Shown one piece after another: positions 15,353 through 23,816 of a stretch of 64,000 nucleotides of DNA (the first letter of the stretch is position 1; each line of letters starts with the position of its first letter). Position numbers and translations under genes: made by a program. The notes under the pieces were generated by a model. It made no database searches, was not told the origin of the DNA, and was given only the letters and a program-made list of their open reading frames with translations. This DNA comes from Streptomyces achromogenes (lineage in GTDB: Bacteria > Actinomycetota > Actinomycetes > Streptomycetales > Streptomycetaceae): positions 7,068,001 through 7,132,000 of the forward strand of contig NZ_JAUSYH010000001.1 of assembly GCF_030816715.1 (NCBI RefSeq). Direction: 5' to 3'.

Positions 15353-15378
15353 ACAAGTCTCCTGGGGGATGGGGCGGG

Positions 15379-15957
15379 TCAGTGCGAGCGGGCGCGCGGC
15401 GCCGGAGCCGAGGCGGGGGCCGGTCGGGCTGCGGCGGGGCCAGGTGTGCTGGTCCGCGCGGTGGTCTGGGGTGGTGTGGTGGCCGGGATCGGCTGGTCGG
15501 GCTTCCACAGGACGGGGGTGTCGCGGAGCCGGACGCGGGGGTCGGTGCTCCACGCGACGAGGGGACCGCGTTCCACGCCGGGCGCGCTGATCACTTCGAT
15601 GCCGCGTGGGTGGAGGACGTATCCCCAGTTCAGGCGGGACGCCGTCCGCTCTGTGTAGATCAGAGGCGGCACGGTCGGCCGGGCCGGGTAGCGCTTGCCG
15701 GGCCGGTCGCGGCCGGCGGCGAGGCGGTCGCGCAGGGCGTCGGGCGCTCCGTCGAGGAGGTCGGTGCCGAGGGAGGACCAGCCTTCCGGCGCGTCGTCGA
15801 TGAGGTACGCGGCCAGGGCCTCGGTGTCGCCCGCGAACCGGTGCTGATGCGCGGCGAGCAGCAGCGGCAGGTGATGGCTGGGGTAGCAGTCCCAGTGGAC
15901 GTACGTCCCGGCGTAGCCGGTGGGGGTGGGGCGGGCGATGACAGAACGAGTGGACAG
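15379..15957 (-). CDS. Hypothetical protein, tandem paralogue of 14780-15352 (CTG start)
   Basis: Read from CTG at 15957, five bases after AGGAAG; the first GTG/ATG-type codon would lose half the conserved part. It begins (M)STRSVIARPTPTGYAGT, then YVHWDCYPSHHLPLLLAAHQ, HRFAGDTEALAAYLIDD, SSLGTDLLDGAPDALRDRLA and NWGYVLHPRGIEVIS. The 192 residues are collinear with the downstream paralogue, 26 bases away. The tail is Pro/Ala/Thr-rich. No known function. Confidence 0.65.
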   Translation of the reverse strand: MSTRSVIARPTPTGYAGTYVHWDCYPSHHLPLLLAAHQHRFAGDTEALAAYLIDDAPEGWSSLGTDLLDGAPDALRDRLAAGRDRPGKRYPARPTVPPLIYTERTASRLNWGYVLHPRGIEVISAPGVERGPLVAWSTDPRVRLRDTPVLWKPDQPIPATTPPQTTARTSTPGPAAARPAPASAPAPRARSH

Positions 15958-15982
15958 AGAATCTTCCTGTCGACGGGGCGGG

Positions 15983-16501
15983 TCAGCGTGAGGGGCGGCG
16001 TGCGGGCGCGGCCGGTGGCGCGGGTGCCGCCGCGGGGTCGCTCGTGGGCTGTGCCGGTGCTGACGGGTGCGTGCGCCGGTAGGTGTCGGCGAGGTGGTCG
16101 TCGGTCAAGTAGCTGAGTTTGTCTCCGAGTTCGGACAGCTGCTCGGCGTGCCGGCGGTACCGTTCGGCGATCTTCGGCTCGTGGTTGCGCTCGCACCACT
16201 CGGCGGCCGTCTCCAGGAATTGGTGCAGCTCGCTCAGGGCGCTGTGTCCGTCGCCGAGGACGGCGGTGGCGACGGCCTGGAACTCGGCGGTCGTGCACAC
16301 CCCGTACAGCTGGCGGGTCCAGGCGATGACGCTCTGCCCGGCGTCCTCGATCGTGAGGCCGTCGGTGAACTGCTTGGCGTCGTGGGCGGCCCAGCGGTGC
16401 AGGTCGTCGGTGGTGGGCCGGTTGCCGCGGTGGTCTTTGATCTGCTCGCCGGTACGACCGACGTTGTCGTACAGGTCGAAGTCGGGGTGGGACAGGGACA
16501 A
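15983..16501 (-). CDS. Helical hypothetical protein, paralogue of 19028-19573
   Basis: TTG at 16501 follows AGGAG. The 172-residue product opens MSLSHPDFDLYDNVGRTGEQ, then DDLHRWAAHDAKQFTDGL, a long helical region (ALSELHQFLETAAEWCERNH, SELGDKLSYLTDDHLADTYR) and a Pro/Ala tail. The opening 'PDF(D/E)LYDNVGRT' and the 'DLHRWA' motif recur in the protein at 19028-19573, so the two are diverged copies flanking the lipoprotein and regulator-like genes. No membrane segment or catalytic motif. Confidence 0.7.
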   Translation of the reverse strand: MSLSHPDFDLYDNVGRTGEQIKDHRGNRPTTDDLHRWAAHDAKQFTDGLTIEDAGQSVIAWTRQLYGVCTTAEFQAVATAVLGDGHSALSELHQFLETAAEWCERNHEPKIAERYRRHAEQLSELGDKLSYLTDDHLADTYRRTHPSAPAQPTSDPAAAPAPPAAPARRPSR

Positions 16502-16535
16502 GGAACTCCTCGGGGCGTGGAGCCGGGCCGCGGTG

Positions 16536-17612
16536 CTACGCGTAGGTCGTCAGTCCGGAAGCGACGGGCGGCCCGGAGGCTTCGGTGCGGGCGCACGTGT
16601 AGCCGATGAGGCGGGACGGGGCGGCCTTGGCCGGCACGGTGGCAGCGTCGGAGCAGACGAACGTGTACGTGACCGAGGTGCGAGGGATGTCGTGGAGCCA
16701 GGCGCGGTCGTCCTTGCCGGGGTTGATCTGCAGCCCGGAGTGCGCGACGGCGTCGGTCTGCGTGTGGGTGTGGGCGAACAGGATCAGCGCCCCACCGTCG
16801 GTGGTCTTGAGCGCGTAGGCGTCCTGGTAGCGGTTGGCTGCCCCGGCGAAGACGGTGGTGCCCAACTTTCCGTACTTCTTGGTCGTCTTGTCGTGGACCT
16901 TGATCTGCTGCTTGCTCGCCGTAGTCGGGGTGAAGACCTTGGTGCCGGTGTTCACCCCGCCGGTCGCGAAGTTGTCGATCACTGCGGTGCGCAGCAGGTC
17001 GGCATCGGCGGCGAGCTGCTCGTTGCCGTCGGCGGCGACCGCGGTGGCGTAGCCGTGCTGGTCGAGGGCGATGTCCGGCAGTGTCTTGTCGTCGAGGTCG
17101 ACGACGGAGACTATCTCCCACCGCTTTTGCTCCGGCTGCTCGGCGAAGACCGCAAGTCGGCTCGGATCCTTGCCCTTCTGGCCGGAGAGCGCGGCGGCGA
17201 ACCAGCGTTCCTGGCCAGCGGTGAAGCGCGGGATGTACAGCTTGGCGTTGGCGGTGTCGTACGACCACGGCTTGTACGGCTTGCGGTCGGCCTTGGGCAG
17301 GCCCTCGTCCTCCTTGTAGTCCGCGACGGACATGGCGTACAGCGGGCCGTCCTCGATGCTGTCGAGGAGCGTGCGGTCGTTGTCGGCGTTGGCCTCGTTG
17401 TTGATCTTCGAGTAGTGGGTGATCTGGGCGAGGGCCTCCTGCTTCGTCAGCGCTGGTACGGCGGCCGGTGCGGGGGAGGTGGTGCGGGTGGCCTTCGTCG
17501 TGGCGTCGTGGCTGCTGGTGTCGGAGGTCGTGCAGGCGGACGCGGTGAGCGTGACGGTCGCGAGCGTGGTGAGCAGCAGGGCGGCGCGGCGGGCGGGGGT
17601 GTGCGAGGGGAT
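16536..17612 (-). CDS. Putative lipoprotein (about 358 aa)
   Basis: The mature part is clear from SVADYKEDEGLPKADRKPYK to the C-terminus (SRLIGYTCARTEASGPPVAS). Upstream in frame is a lipoprotein signal: HTPARRAALLLTTLATVTLT followed by ASAC, then a Thr/Ser-rich linker. No ATG, GTG, TTG or CTG precedes this signal. The best-placed codon is ATC at 17612, seven bases behind GGAG, so the start is uncertain (rare ATC start, or sequence error). It is probably membrane-anchored and exposed on the outside, fitting a conjugation envelope role. No family is recognised; NTF2-like or secreted binding function cannot be judged. Confidence 0.65.
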   Translation of the reverse strand: MPSHTPARRAALLLTTLATVTLTASACTTSDTSSHDATTKATRTTSPAPAAVPALTKQEALAQITHYSKINNEANADNDRTLLDSIEDGPLYAMSVADYKEDEGLPKADRKPYKPWSYDTANAKLYIPRFTAGQERWFAAALSGQKGKDPSRLAVFAEQPEQKRWEIVSVVDLDDKTLPDIALDQHGYATAVAADGNEQLAADADLLRTAVIDNFATGGVNTGTKVFTPTTASKQQIKVHDKTTKKYGKLGTTVFAGAANRYQDAYALKTTDGGALILFAHTHTQTDAVAHSGLQINPGKDDRAWLHDIPRTSVTYTFVCSDAATVPAKAAPSRLIGYTCARTEASGPPVASGLTTYA

Positions 17613-17634
17613 GAGGGCGCTCCGGGGGAGGGGA

Positions 17635-18165
17635 TCAGCGGGATCGGGATGGGGGTGTGGTGGCCGACGGGGAGAGCACGGCGGTCGCGGCCGGTGGCGT
17701 GCGGGTGTCGGCAGTGGCGCGCAGGCGCTTCGCGGCGCGGGCGAGGTAGATGCGGCTGTCGCCGAGGCGGTCTTCGAGCCGTTGGCGCTCGGTGGTGATC
17801 GCCCGGTCGCGGGCGGGCCCAGGGATCTGGTGGGAGAGGTTGGCGAGACGGCCGAGGTGGTGAACGGCGGCGCCGAGGGCGGCGAGCGCGAGCCCGGTGG
17901 GTTCGGCGGCGTTCGCGAGCGCGAGGGTCGTGCGGCGCACCGTGGTCGTGGGCCGGGCAGGGGAGCGGGTGGCGGCCCGGTGACGGAAGGCGCTCTCGCC
18001 GGCCAGGAATCCCAGCAGGCGGCCCAGGTGTCGGACTTCGTCGTCCAGGATCTCGCTCAGTGCTGGATCAGGGTGGATCTGGTCGGGGAGTGGAAGGTGG
18101 TCGGCGACGGTGTTGAGTCGGTCGGCCACGTCGTGCAGCAGCATCCGCTGGTCGGGATCGGACAG
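17635..18165 (-). CDS. Helical hypothetical protein (CTG start)
   Basis: AAGGAG is followed directly by TTG, which is too close, and six bases on by CTG at 18165, the better start: (M)SDPDQRMLLHDVADRLNT. The protein (176 residues) is helical: ALSEILDDEVRHLGRLLGFL, GLALAALGAAVHHLGRLANL, TERQRLEDRLGDSRIYLARA. It has no signal peptide or catalytic motif. It lies 22 bases upstream of the lipoprotein gene and probably shares its transcript. The function is unknown. Confidence 0.65.
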   Translation of the reverse strand: MSDPDQRMLLHDVADRLNTVADHLPLPDQIHPDPALSEILDDEVRHLGRLLGFLAGESAFRHRAATRSPARPTTTVRRTTLALANAAEPTGLALAALGAAVHHLGRLANLSHQIPGPARDRAITTERQRLEDRLGDSRIYLARAAKRLRATADTRTPPAATAVLSPSATTPPSRSR

Positions 18166-18194
18166 CGGCAACTCCTTGATACGGGGGCCGGGTT

Positions 18195-18985
18195 CTACCG
18201 GCGGGAGGTGGATTTCGGGGAGGAGGACACCATTGGCAGCACCTTGCTCGCGGCTGCTGATGCCGCAGTGGGAGGCGGGAGGGGAGCGGCACGACGGAAG
18301 TTGACCCCGATGCCCTGGAGTGCGAGCCGCTGGGCGACGAGCTGGACCAGCAGGGCGCGCTCCTTGGGGCTGTAGGAGGCCGGCAGCACGAAGGCGAACT
18401 CATTGGGGCGGTACTGGAAGTTGCAGCCGAACAGCGTCATGCGCGCCTCTTCGGGAACCGAGTCGTACGGTGCTCCCACCACGCCGTCCGGGTACCAGAC
18501 CAGCGTGAGAGTCCGGGCGACCTCGGGCGCGGGCTGGCGGTGCGGCGGCTCGGGCTGGCCGTAGGCGTTGTGACGGACCGCGTCCAGGGCCGCCCGGTAG
18601 CGGGGCAGCACGCGTCGGGTGACTGCGGCGGCGGCGCGGGCCGGATCGTTGGGGACGGCGATGCCGTTCGGCTCACGTACCGGGGAGATCTGGTGGGGCT
18701 TGAAGCCCTCGGGCTCTAGCGGGGCCACCACGAACTGGTGGCGGTACAGGGACGGTCGGTGACGTAGAGCTGTTCTCCGTCGGGTCCGTGCAGGACGGCG
18801 TCATGGCCGAGGACGTACTGGCTGACGATGTAGTCGACGTGGCCGGCGTCCCAGAGCCGTTCGATGGTTGGGAACTGGTCCTTGTAGGTGGGATGGCGGT
18901 GGTACTCGCTCGTCCAGGTGCCGGGCAGGCGGTCGGCGAGTGCGACGGCGAAGGCCGACAAGAAGGTTGTGCAGGGCGTGGGCAT
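18195..18985 (-). pseudogene. Frameshifted 'LPGTW' family gene
   Basis: ATG at 18985 opens a frame with ALADRLPGTWTSEYHRHPTY and GHDAVLHGPDGEQLYVTDRP, then hits TAG. In the next frame coding resumes with RHQFVVAPLEPEGFKPHQIS, VREPNGIAVPND, RRVLPRYRAALDAVRHNAYG and LTLVWYPDGVVGAPYDS, to a stop at 18195. The order of motifs matches the intact gene at 3334-4092. The break lies at about 18741-18751, near GGG on the forward strand, and fits loss of one base. Restored, it would be about 263 residues. It is either a decayed copy or a homopolymer error. Confidence 0.6.
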
Positions 18986-19027
18986 GGGTTCCTGAGTGGC
19001 TGCGCCGGTTGGTTGGTCCGTCGGCGC

Positions 19028-19573
19028 TCAGCGACGTGGTCCCCCGGATCCGGGCTGCGGTCCGGGCGGGGCCGGGGGAGTGGCGGGCGTCGTCGTGCGG
19101 GTCTGCTTCAGGAGCGCGTCGAGGTCCGGGGGTGGGTCGTAGTGCGCGCGGAGAATCTTGAGATCCGCTTCGGTGGCCATGGCCAGGGCTGAAGCGATGC
19201 TGCTGGCTGCGCCGCGGAGCAGCCAGGGCGGTGACTCGGGTTCGGCTCCGCGGTTTTGGCCCTTCCACTTGGCGGTGGCGGCCAGGTGCTCGATGACCTC
19301 GTTGAGGAACGGCGCGACGGCGTCCAGCAGGGCGTTGAGCGCGGTGCTGAACTCGGCTGGCGTCTCAGCCGCGTCCAGAGCCGCGTGGTAAGGGCCCAGG
19401 TCCGGGGCGGGGAAGGGCTCGGGTGGCAGGGGGTGCCGGGTGCGGAAGGCTTCGGCATCGCGATCCGCCCAGCGGTGCAGGTCCGCCTTTGTGGCGGAGC
19501 GGGCGTGATAGGCGTGGATCTGGTCGGCGGTGCGGCCGACGTTGTCGTACAGCTCGAAGTCGGGGTTCTGCAG
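19028..19573 (-). CDS. Helical hypothetical protein, paralogue of 15983-16501 (CTG start)
   Basis: This gene has no ATG, GTG or TTG at its start and is easily missed. CTG at 19573 stands five bases after TGGAG and gives (M)QNPDFELYDNVGRTADQ, IHAYHARSATKADLHRWADR, FSTALNALLDAVAPFLNEVI and SIASALAMATEADLKILRAH, ending in a Pro/Thr tail at TGA 19028-19030. It is 181 residues with strong third-position G/C. The opening and 'ADLHRWA' match the 15983-16501 product. It follows the VirB4-type gene by 40 bases and is probably in the same operon. Confidence 0.7.
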   Translation of the reverse strand: MQNPDFELYDNVGRTADQIHAYHARSATKADLHRWADRDAEAFRTRHPLPPEPFPAPDLGPYHAALDAAETPAEFSTALNALLDAVAPFLNEVIEHLAATAKWKGQNRGAEPESPPWLLRGAASSIASALAMATEADLKILRAHYDPPPDLDALLKQTRTTTPATPPAPPGPQPGSGGPRR

Positions 19574-19613
19574 GGGTGCTCCAGGTCTCGTGCGGCCGCG
19601 GCTTGCGGGGGTT

Positions 19614-21119
19614 TCAGTGCATGCGGGCGTCGGTGTCGAAGAGCGCCAGTTCGTGGGGGTGCAGGAGGTGCTGCACGATGAAGCTGCGCCCCGCCACTTT
19701 CCACAAGCCTCGGCCCCGGTTGAGGTGGGAGATCGCGTCGGTCTCCACCGAGGTCAGGCCCAGCAGGGTTGCTGCGGCATGGAGTTGGTCGGTCTCCTGC
19801 CGGTAGATGATGCGGGTGGAGCAGTCGCCGAGGAGTCCTTCGGCCAGGGCGCGTCCTCGGGATCCGGCGTCGCCCGCGGTGAGCAGGTCGGACAGCCGGT
19901 GGATCACCATCAGATTCGCGATGCCCAGCCCGCGGCTCAGCTTCCACTGGGACTGCATACGCTGCAGAAGGCCCGGGTGGCGCATCAGGCGCCATGCCTC
20001 GTCGTAGACGATCCAGCGCCGGCCGCCGTTCGGGTCGGACAGTGCGGATTCCATCCACGCGGACGCGCAGGTCATCGCCAAGACCAACGCGGTGTCGTCG
20101 CCGGATCCGCCCAGGCGGGACAGGTCGATGGTGAGCATCGGCGAGTTGGGATCGAAGGCCACCGTGCTCGGGGCGTCGAACATCCCGGCGAGGTCGCCGT
20201 GGACCAGCCTGCGCATGGCGTGGGCGAGGTCGCGGGAGGCGTCGCCGAGGCGGCCGGACATGATGCCGCCGGCCACGTCGAGTTCGTCGGGGTTGTTGAG
20301 GGTGGCGGCGATGTCGCCGAGCAGCGGGGTGCGACCGGTCGCGACGGCGCGGGTGACGACGGCGTCCAGGGCGACGTCGAGGCCGGTGTGCTCCATCGGC
20401 AGCAGGTCCCGCCCGAGCACGGTGCGGGCCAGCGAGCCGAGTAGCAGCAGGCGGCGCTTACGGATTTCGCCCGCCCAGTCGGCCTCGGAGACGCTGTTGG
20501 GCCGCGGCGCCGCGTCCAGAGGGTTCAGCTTTCCGGGCAGGCCCGGCCCGAGCGCGATGGAGGTACCGCCCAGCGCCTGTGACACGGGCGTCCATTCACC
20601 CTTGGGATCGCACGGCACGTAGACGCGATACCCGAAGGCGATCGACCTCAACGCGAAGCTCTTGGCCAGCGCTGACTTGCCCTGTCCGATCACCCCGGCC
20701 AACAGCACGTTGGGGTTGGTGAAGCCCTCGACCTTGCCGTACAGCGCGAACGGATCGAAGCAGAAGCTGGCTTCGGCGTGGACGTCGCGGCCGATGTAGA
20801 TGCCCTCGGCGCCGAGGCCGCCTTCGGCGAGAAACGGGTACGCCCCGCTCGCGGTGGCGGTGGTCATGCGGTGGGCGGGCAGCTTGAGCCTGTTGTTGCG
20901 GGAGGACGCGGGGCCGGGTCGCCCGGCGGGCGGGAAGAGGGGCGGCGGCATCTCCTGTTCCTCTACGCCGGTGCCGCTGGTGTGGGCGGCTGCTTCGACG
21001 CGGGCCTTCGCGGCGGCCTCGGCGAGCTGCCGGCGGGCGGCTTTGCGGGAGGCACGGTCGGTGCCGTGCGGGATGAACAGGGGGCTGGCGCTGGCGCGGC
21101 GCGCGGGCCGGTGGCTCAT
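19614..21119 (-). CDS. VirB4/TraC-type conjugation ATPase
   Basis: A 501-residue protein with ATG at 21119. Walker A is GVIGQGKSA (142-150) within NPNVLLAGVIGQGKSALAKS; Walker B is WIVYDEAW (369-376). Other T4SS ATPase landmarks are PCDPKGEW, GKLNPLD, LDVALDAVV and GDCSTRIIYRQE. It energises substrate or pilus handling at the inner face of the membrane. It is shorter than classical VirB4 (about 800 residues) because it lacks the N-terminal domain. In actinomycetes a separate SCO6880-type protein, encoded here at 22257-23729, is thought to supply that part. It is a core gene of the transfer operon. Confidence 0.9.
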   Translation of the reverse strand: MSHRPARRASASPLFIPHGTDRASRKAARRQLAEAAAKARVEAAAHTSGTGVEEQEMPPPLFPPAGRPGPASSRNNRLKLPAHRMTTATASGAYPFLAEGGLGAEGIYIGRDVHAEASFCFDPFALYGKVEGFTNPNVLLAGVIGQGKSALAKSFALRSIAFGYRVYVPCDPKGEWTPVSQALGGTSIALGPGLPGKLNPLDAAPRPNSVSEADWAGEIRKRRLLLLGSLARTVLGRDLLPMEHTGLDVALDAVVTRAVATGRTPLLGDIAATLNNPDELDVAGGIMSGRLGDASRDLAHAMRRLVHGDLAGMFDAPSTVAFDPNSPMLTIDLSRLGGSGDDTALVLAMTCASAWMESALSDPNGGRRWIVYDEAWRLMRHPGLLQRMQSQWKLSRGLGIANLMVIHRLSDLLTAGDAGSRGRALAEGLLGDCSTRIIYRQETDQLHAAATLLGLTSVETDAISHLNRGRGLWKVAGRSFIVQHLLHPHELALFDTDARMH

Positions 21120-21165
21120 GGCGGGGCGGCTTTCACGTGACGGTGGTCTGGACGCGGTGCGGGGG

Positions 21166-21705
21166 TCAGACGACCGGTGAGGCCGTGAACAGAATCGGGC
21201 TGCGGTAGCTCTTGCCGTCGCCCGACCAGTCCAGCTGAATGTAGCCGTCGGCGAGGTAGCGGCCGGATCCCGCCGCGGACTTGAGGGTTCCGGTCGAGTA
21301 GGAGCCGTTGCCGTTGCTGCTGCTGTGTTCGAGCGCGTGCTCCAGGCCGGTGTAGGCGGCCGACTTCACGACCGGGTCCGTGCCGCTGACGCTGCGCTTG
21401 GTCTGGAGCTGGAACTTGGCCTTGTTGAAGGTGTAGGTGCTGCGGTTCTTGGCCGTGTACGGGCCGTCCCAGTACACGGTGGCGGTGGTGTAGATGTAGC
21501 CGCCGGACCGCATGGCGCAGAGCGTCACGTCGAAGTCCCAGTTGTCGGAGTCGGGTCCGCTATAGCTCGGGTCATCGACGCTGTGGCTGCTGGTCTTGCA
21601 GTGGTAGCTGGCCGCGGATGCCGGGGCGGCGGTGGCCAGGGCGGCGGTGCCGGCGAGCGCGGCGAGGATGACGGCGGTGGAGGTGGAGCGCTTCAGTGCG
21701 CGCAT
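21166..21705 (-). CDS. Secreted hypothetical protein
   Basis: A 179-residue protein from ATG at 21705 behind GAAGGG. It has a typical Sec signal peptide (RALKRSTSTAVILAALAGTA, cleavage near APASAAS). The mature part is a beta-rich single domain with two Cys (YHCKTSSHSVDD, DVTLCAMRSGGYIYTTATVY), Tyr/Thr-rich strands and a C-terminal GDGKSYRSPILFTASPVV. No family is recognised. Its place between the VirB4-type and SCO6880-type genes suggests an extracellular or cell-wall role in mating contact (inference). Confidence 0.75.
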   Translation of the reverse strand: MRALKRSTSTAVILAALAGTAALATAAPASAASYHCKTSSHSVDDPSYSGPDSDNWDFDVTLCAMRSGGYIYTTATVYWDGPYTAKNRSTYTFNKAKFQLQTKRSVSGTDPVVKSAAYTGLEHALEHSSSNGNGSYSTGTLKSAAGSGRYLADGYIQLDWSGDGKSYRSPILFTASPVV

Positions 21706-21728
21706 GGGGGGCCCTTCGGTCGTGGGGG

Positions 21729-22199
21729 TTACTGGCTGCAGGTGGTGGTGTGGCGGTGCAGCGGAGCGTTGAGGTCGCTCGGGGTGGTCTTGCGGCGGAC
21801 GACGTGGCCGGCGGCGAGGTGGCGCTGGCAGATGGTTAGGACGGGTGGCCCCTCGGGCAGCCGCTCGGGGTGGCAGCCCGTGTCCGTCAAGGGCTCGCCC
21901 GCGACGGGCAGGAGGTGGAAGGCGTCGTGCACGGCGGCGGCGGACTGCCACATCCGGGTGTGCGCGGTGGCGAGGTGTCGGCCGGCGGCGGGGTGCGGGG
22001 GCCGGGTTGCCTCGGCGAGCTGGTCGAGCAGCTGATGCAGCGCGGTCAGATGCGCGTGCAACACGTCGAGGTGCACGCGATCCGCGGGTGAAGCAGTGGG
22101 TTGGGCGCGTGGGCTGAGGGCGCGGGTGTGGTGGCGGATACCGGCGCTGGCGGCCCGCAGGTACGGGTACGCGTCACCGACGGGAAGGGCAGAGGTCAA
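21729..22199 (-). CDS. Helical hypothetical protein in transfer operon
   Basis: A 156-residue protein from TTG at 22199, about ten bases after AAGGAA. It is helical and His-rich: YPYLRAASAGIRHHTRALSP, VLHAHLTALHQLLDQLAEAT and LATAHTRMWQSAAAVHDAFH, then ICQRHLAAGHVVRRKTTPSD. No signal peptide or membrane segment. It sits between the SCO6880-type gene and the secreted protein gene and is probably co-transcribed. I do not recognise the family. Confidence 0.65.
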   Translation of the reverse strand: MTSALPVGDAYPYLRAASAGIRHHTRALSPRAQPTASPADRVHLDVLHAHLTALHQLLDQLAEATRPPHPAAGRHLATAHTRMWQSAAAVHDAFHLLPVAGEPLTDTGCHPERLPEGPPVLTICQRHLAAGHVVRRKTTPSDLNAPLHRHTTTCSQ

Positions 22200-22256
22200 A
22201 GGGAGAGAGTTCCTTCCTGCCGTGGCGGCAGGGCGTCGGCTGGTGCCGGGGCGGGG

Positions 22257-23729
22257 TTACAGGGCCGTGCGGGCGAGCGGAAGGGCGCCGAGCGTGAAGG
22301 CGTCGGGCTGCTGGAAGTTGAGCCGTCGCAGGTCGACCTGGGCGGTGACTGCGGCGGTCTCGATCTGCGCGCACGCGGCATCGAGCAGGGCGTCGGTCTC
22401 CGCGGACACGGTGAGCAGCCCGGTCAGCGCCACATCGGCGTGCCCGGCGATCAGCTGCCGTTCGCGGACCTTCACGTCGGCGTATTCGACGGAGTCGGCT
22501 TCGGAATCGACTTGCCCGCGGCGGGCACGCTCGTTGGCGTCCGCGATGATCGCCGCCTTCTTGCGCTGCACGTCGCGCATCGCGGACTCGAGCCCCTGCG
22601 GCACGTATAGAAGGGAGAGGGTGCGCCGGACCCCGGTGGTGAACATCAGGCCGTGCAGGAACCCGGCGCTCGTTTCGGTGCGGGGCCAGTCCTCGACCCA
22701 ATAGGTGGCGTGCCGGGCGGAGTCGGTGGCGAGCCGGTCGTACTCCTCGACCTGGACCACGGGCCCGGCGGCTGCCGGGTCGGCTTCGGCTCGGCCGGAG
22801 TTGGACCACTGCTGCAGCGCGGACAGCGCCTTGGGGTCGTAGGCGGTGCGGATGACGGCGGCGATCTCGCGGGCACTGAGCCAGCCGGTCACCATCAGTC
22901 CGGCGCTGCGCGCGGCCTGGGCGATGGCGGACGTGGTCTGTTCCATGACGGTGAAGGCGCCAGGCAGTCCACCACCGGCCTGGGAGATCAAGCGCTTGGC
23001 GGCCTTGAGGTCCAGGCTGATGGCCAGGTACGCCTCGTGCGGGGCGGCGGCAGGTCCTGCGGAGGCGACCAGGTCGGAGTACACCTGCCCCGCGACCGGG
23101 GTGTCGGGTCGGCCCTGTTGGGCCCAGTGGCGGGCGAGGGTGTCGCCGCTGTCGGGCACGGTGCGCTCCAGGACCTGCACGGTGGCGACGTGTCCGGTGC
23201 GGGCGATGCCCGCCAGGGCTCGCCCCCAGCTGCTGACGTTGTGGTTCTGACTGGCCGGGTCGAGGAGAGCGAAGGCCCTGCTGGAGACGCGGGCGACGGC
23301 GGTCAGGGTCTGACCGTGCGGGTCGTGCACGGCGGCGGCCTGGTTGGCGGAATCGCCGGGCGTGACCACGCGCAGTGAGGCGGCGGTGCCGGGCAGATGG
23401 AGGATGCCGTCCTGGCGGGGGCGGGTGACGGGCCGGGCGAGCCACAGGGTCTGGCCGGTGCGCCGCCGCCGGGCGAAGCGCAGGACGATCGGCGCCCAGT
23501 CGATCAGCGAGCGGCCGTGCCGGCGGACGACGACCAGGGCGGCGACCGCGGCCCACAGCGGCGCCAGGGCGATGGCGCCGAGCAGCCCGGTGGATACCAC
23601 CGTGACCAGCAGAAGCGCCAACGCGCCAGACACGAGGACGAGTTGGGGCAGGGAGAGGCCGAGCAGGATGCCGCGCCTGGACCGGTGGGGGAATTTGACG
23701 GTGAGTGGTGTGACGGTGAGATCTGACAA
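22257..23729 (-). CDS. SCO6880-type conjugal transfer protein (PrgI/VirB3-like plus VirB4 N-domain-like)
   Basis: A 490-residue protein from TTG at 23729 behind GGAACGG. The N-terminus has FPHRSRRGILLGLSLPQLVL and two adjacent membrane segments (residues of about 20-70), typical of PrgI/VirB3-type proteins, followed by the cytosolic part with WAPIVLRFARRRRTGQTL, EAYLAISLDLKAAKRLISQA and TLSLLYVPQGLESAMRDVQR. SCO6880 proteins accompany short VirB4-type ATPases in actinobacterial type IV systems and supply their N-terminal half. The ATPase lies three genes downstream. It is a key component of the membrane transfer channel. Confidence 0.8.
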   Translation of the reverse strand: MSDLTVTPLTVKFPHRSRRGILLGLSLPQLVLVSGALALLLVTVVSTGLLGAIALAPLWAAVAALVVVRRHGRSLIDWAPIVLRFARRRRTGQTLWLARPVTRPRQDGILHLPGTAASLRVVTPGDSANQAAAVHDPHGQTLTAVARVSSRAFALLDPASQNHNVSSWGRALAGIARTGHVATVQVLERTVPDSGDTLARHWAQQGRPDTPVAGQVYSDLVASAGPAAAPHEAYLAISLDLKAAKRLISQAGGGLPGAFTVMEQTTSAIAQAARSAGLMVTGWLSAREIAAVIRTAYDPKALSALQQWSNSGRAEADPAAAGPVVQVEEYDRLATDSARHATYWVEDWPRTETSAGFLHGLMFTTGVRRTLSLLYVPQGLESAMRDVQRKKAAIIADANERARRGQVDSEADSVEYADVKVRERQLIAGHADVALTGLLTVSAETDALLDAACAQIETAAVTAQVDLRRLNFQQPDAFTLGALPLARTAL

Positions 23730-23816
23730 TGGCCGTTCCGATGGTGCGCGGGGCGGTGGCCGGGGCGGCGCGCGGCGAGGAATACGCAGCGCGTGCCGCC
23801 CCGGAGGCTGGCAAGG

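Noticed and set aside
18801..20058. Reverse frames with ATG or similar overlapping 19028-19573
   Set aside because: Their products are Arg/Pro-rich without structure; the CTG-started frame has the clear paralogue match.
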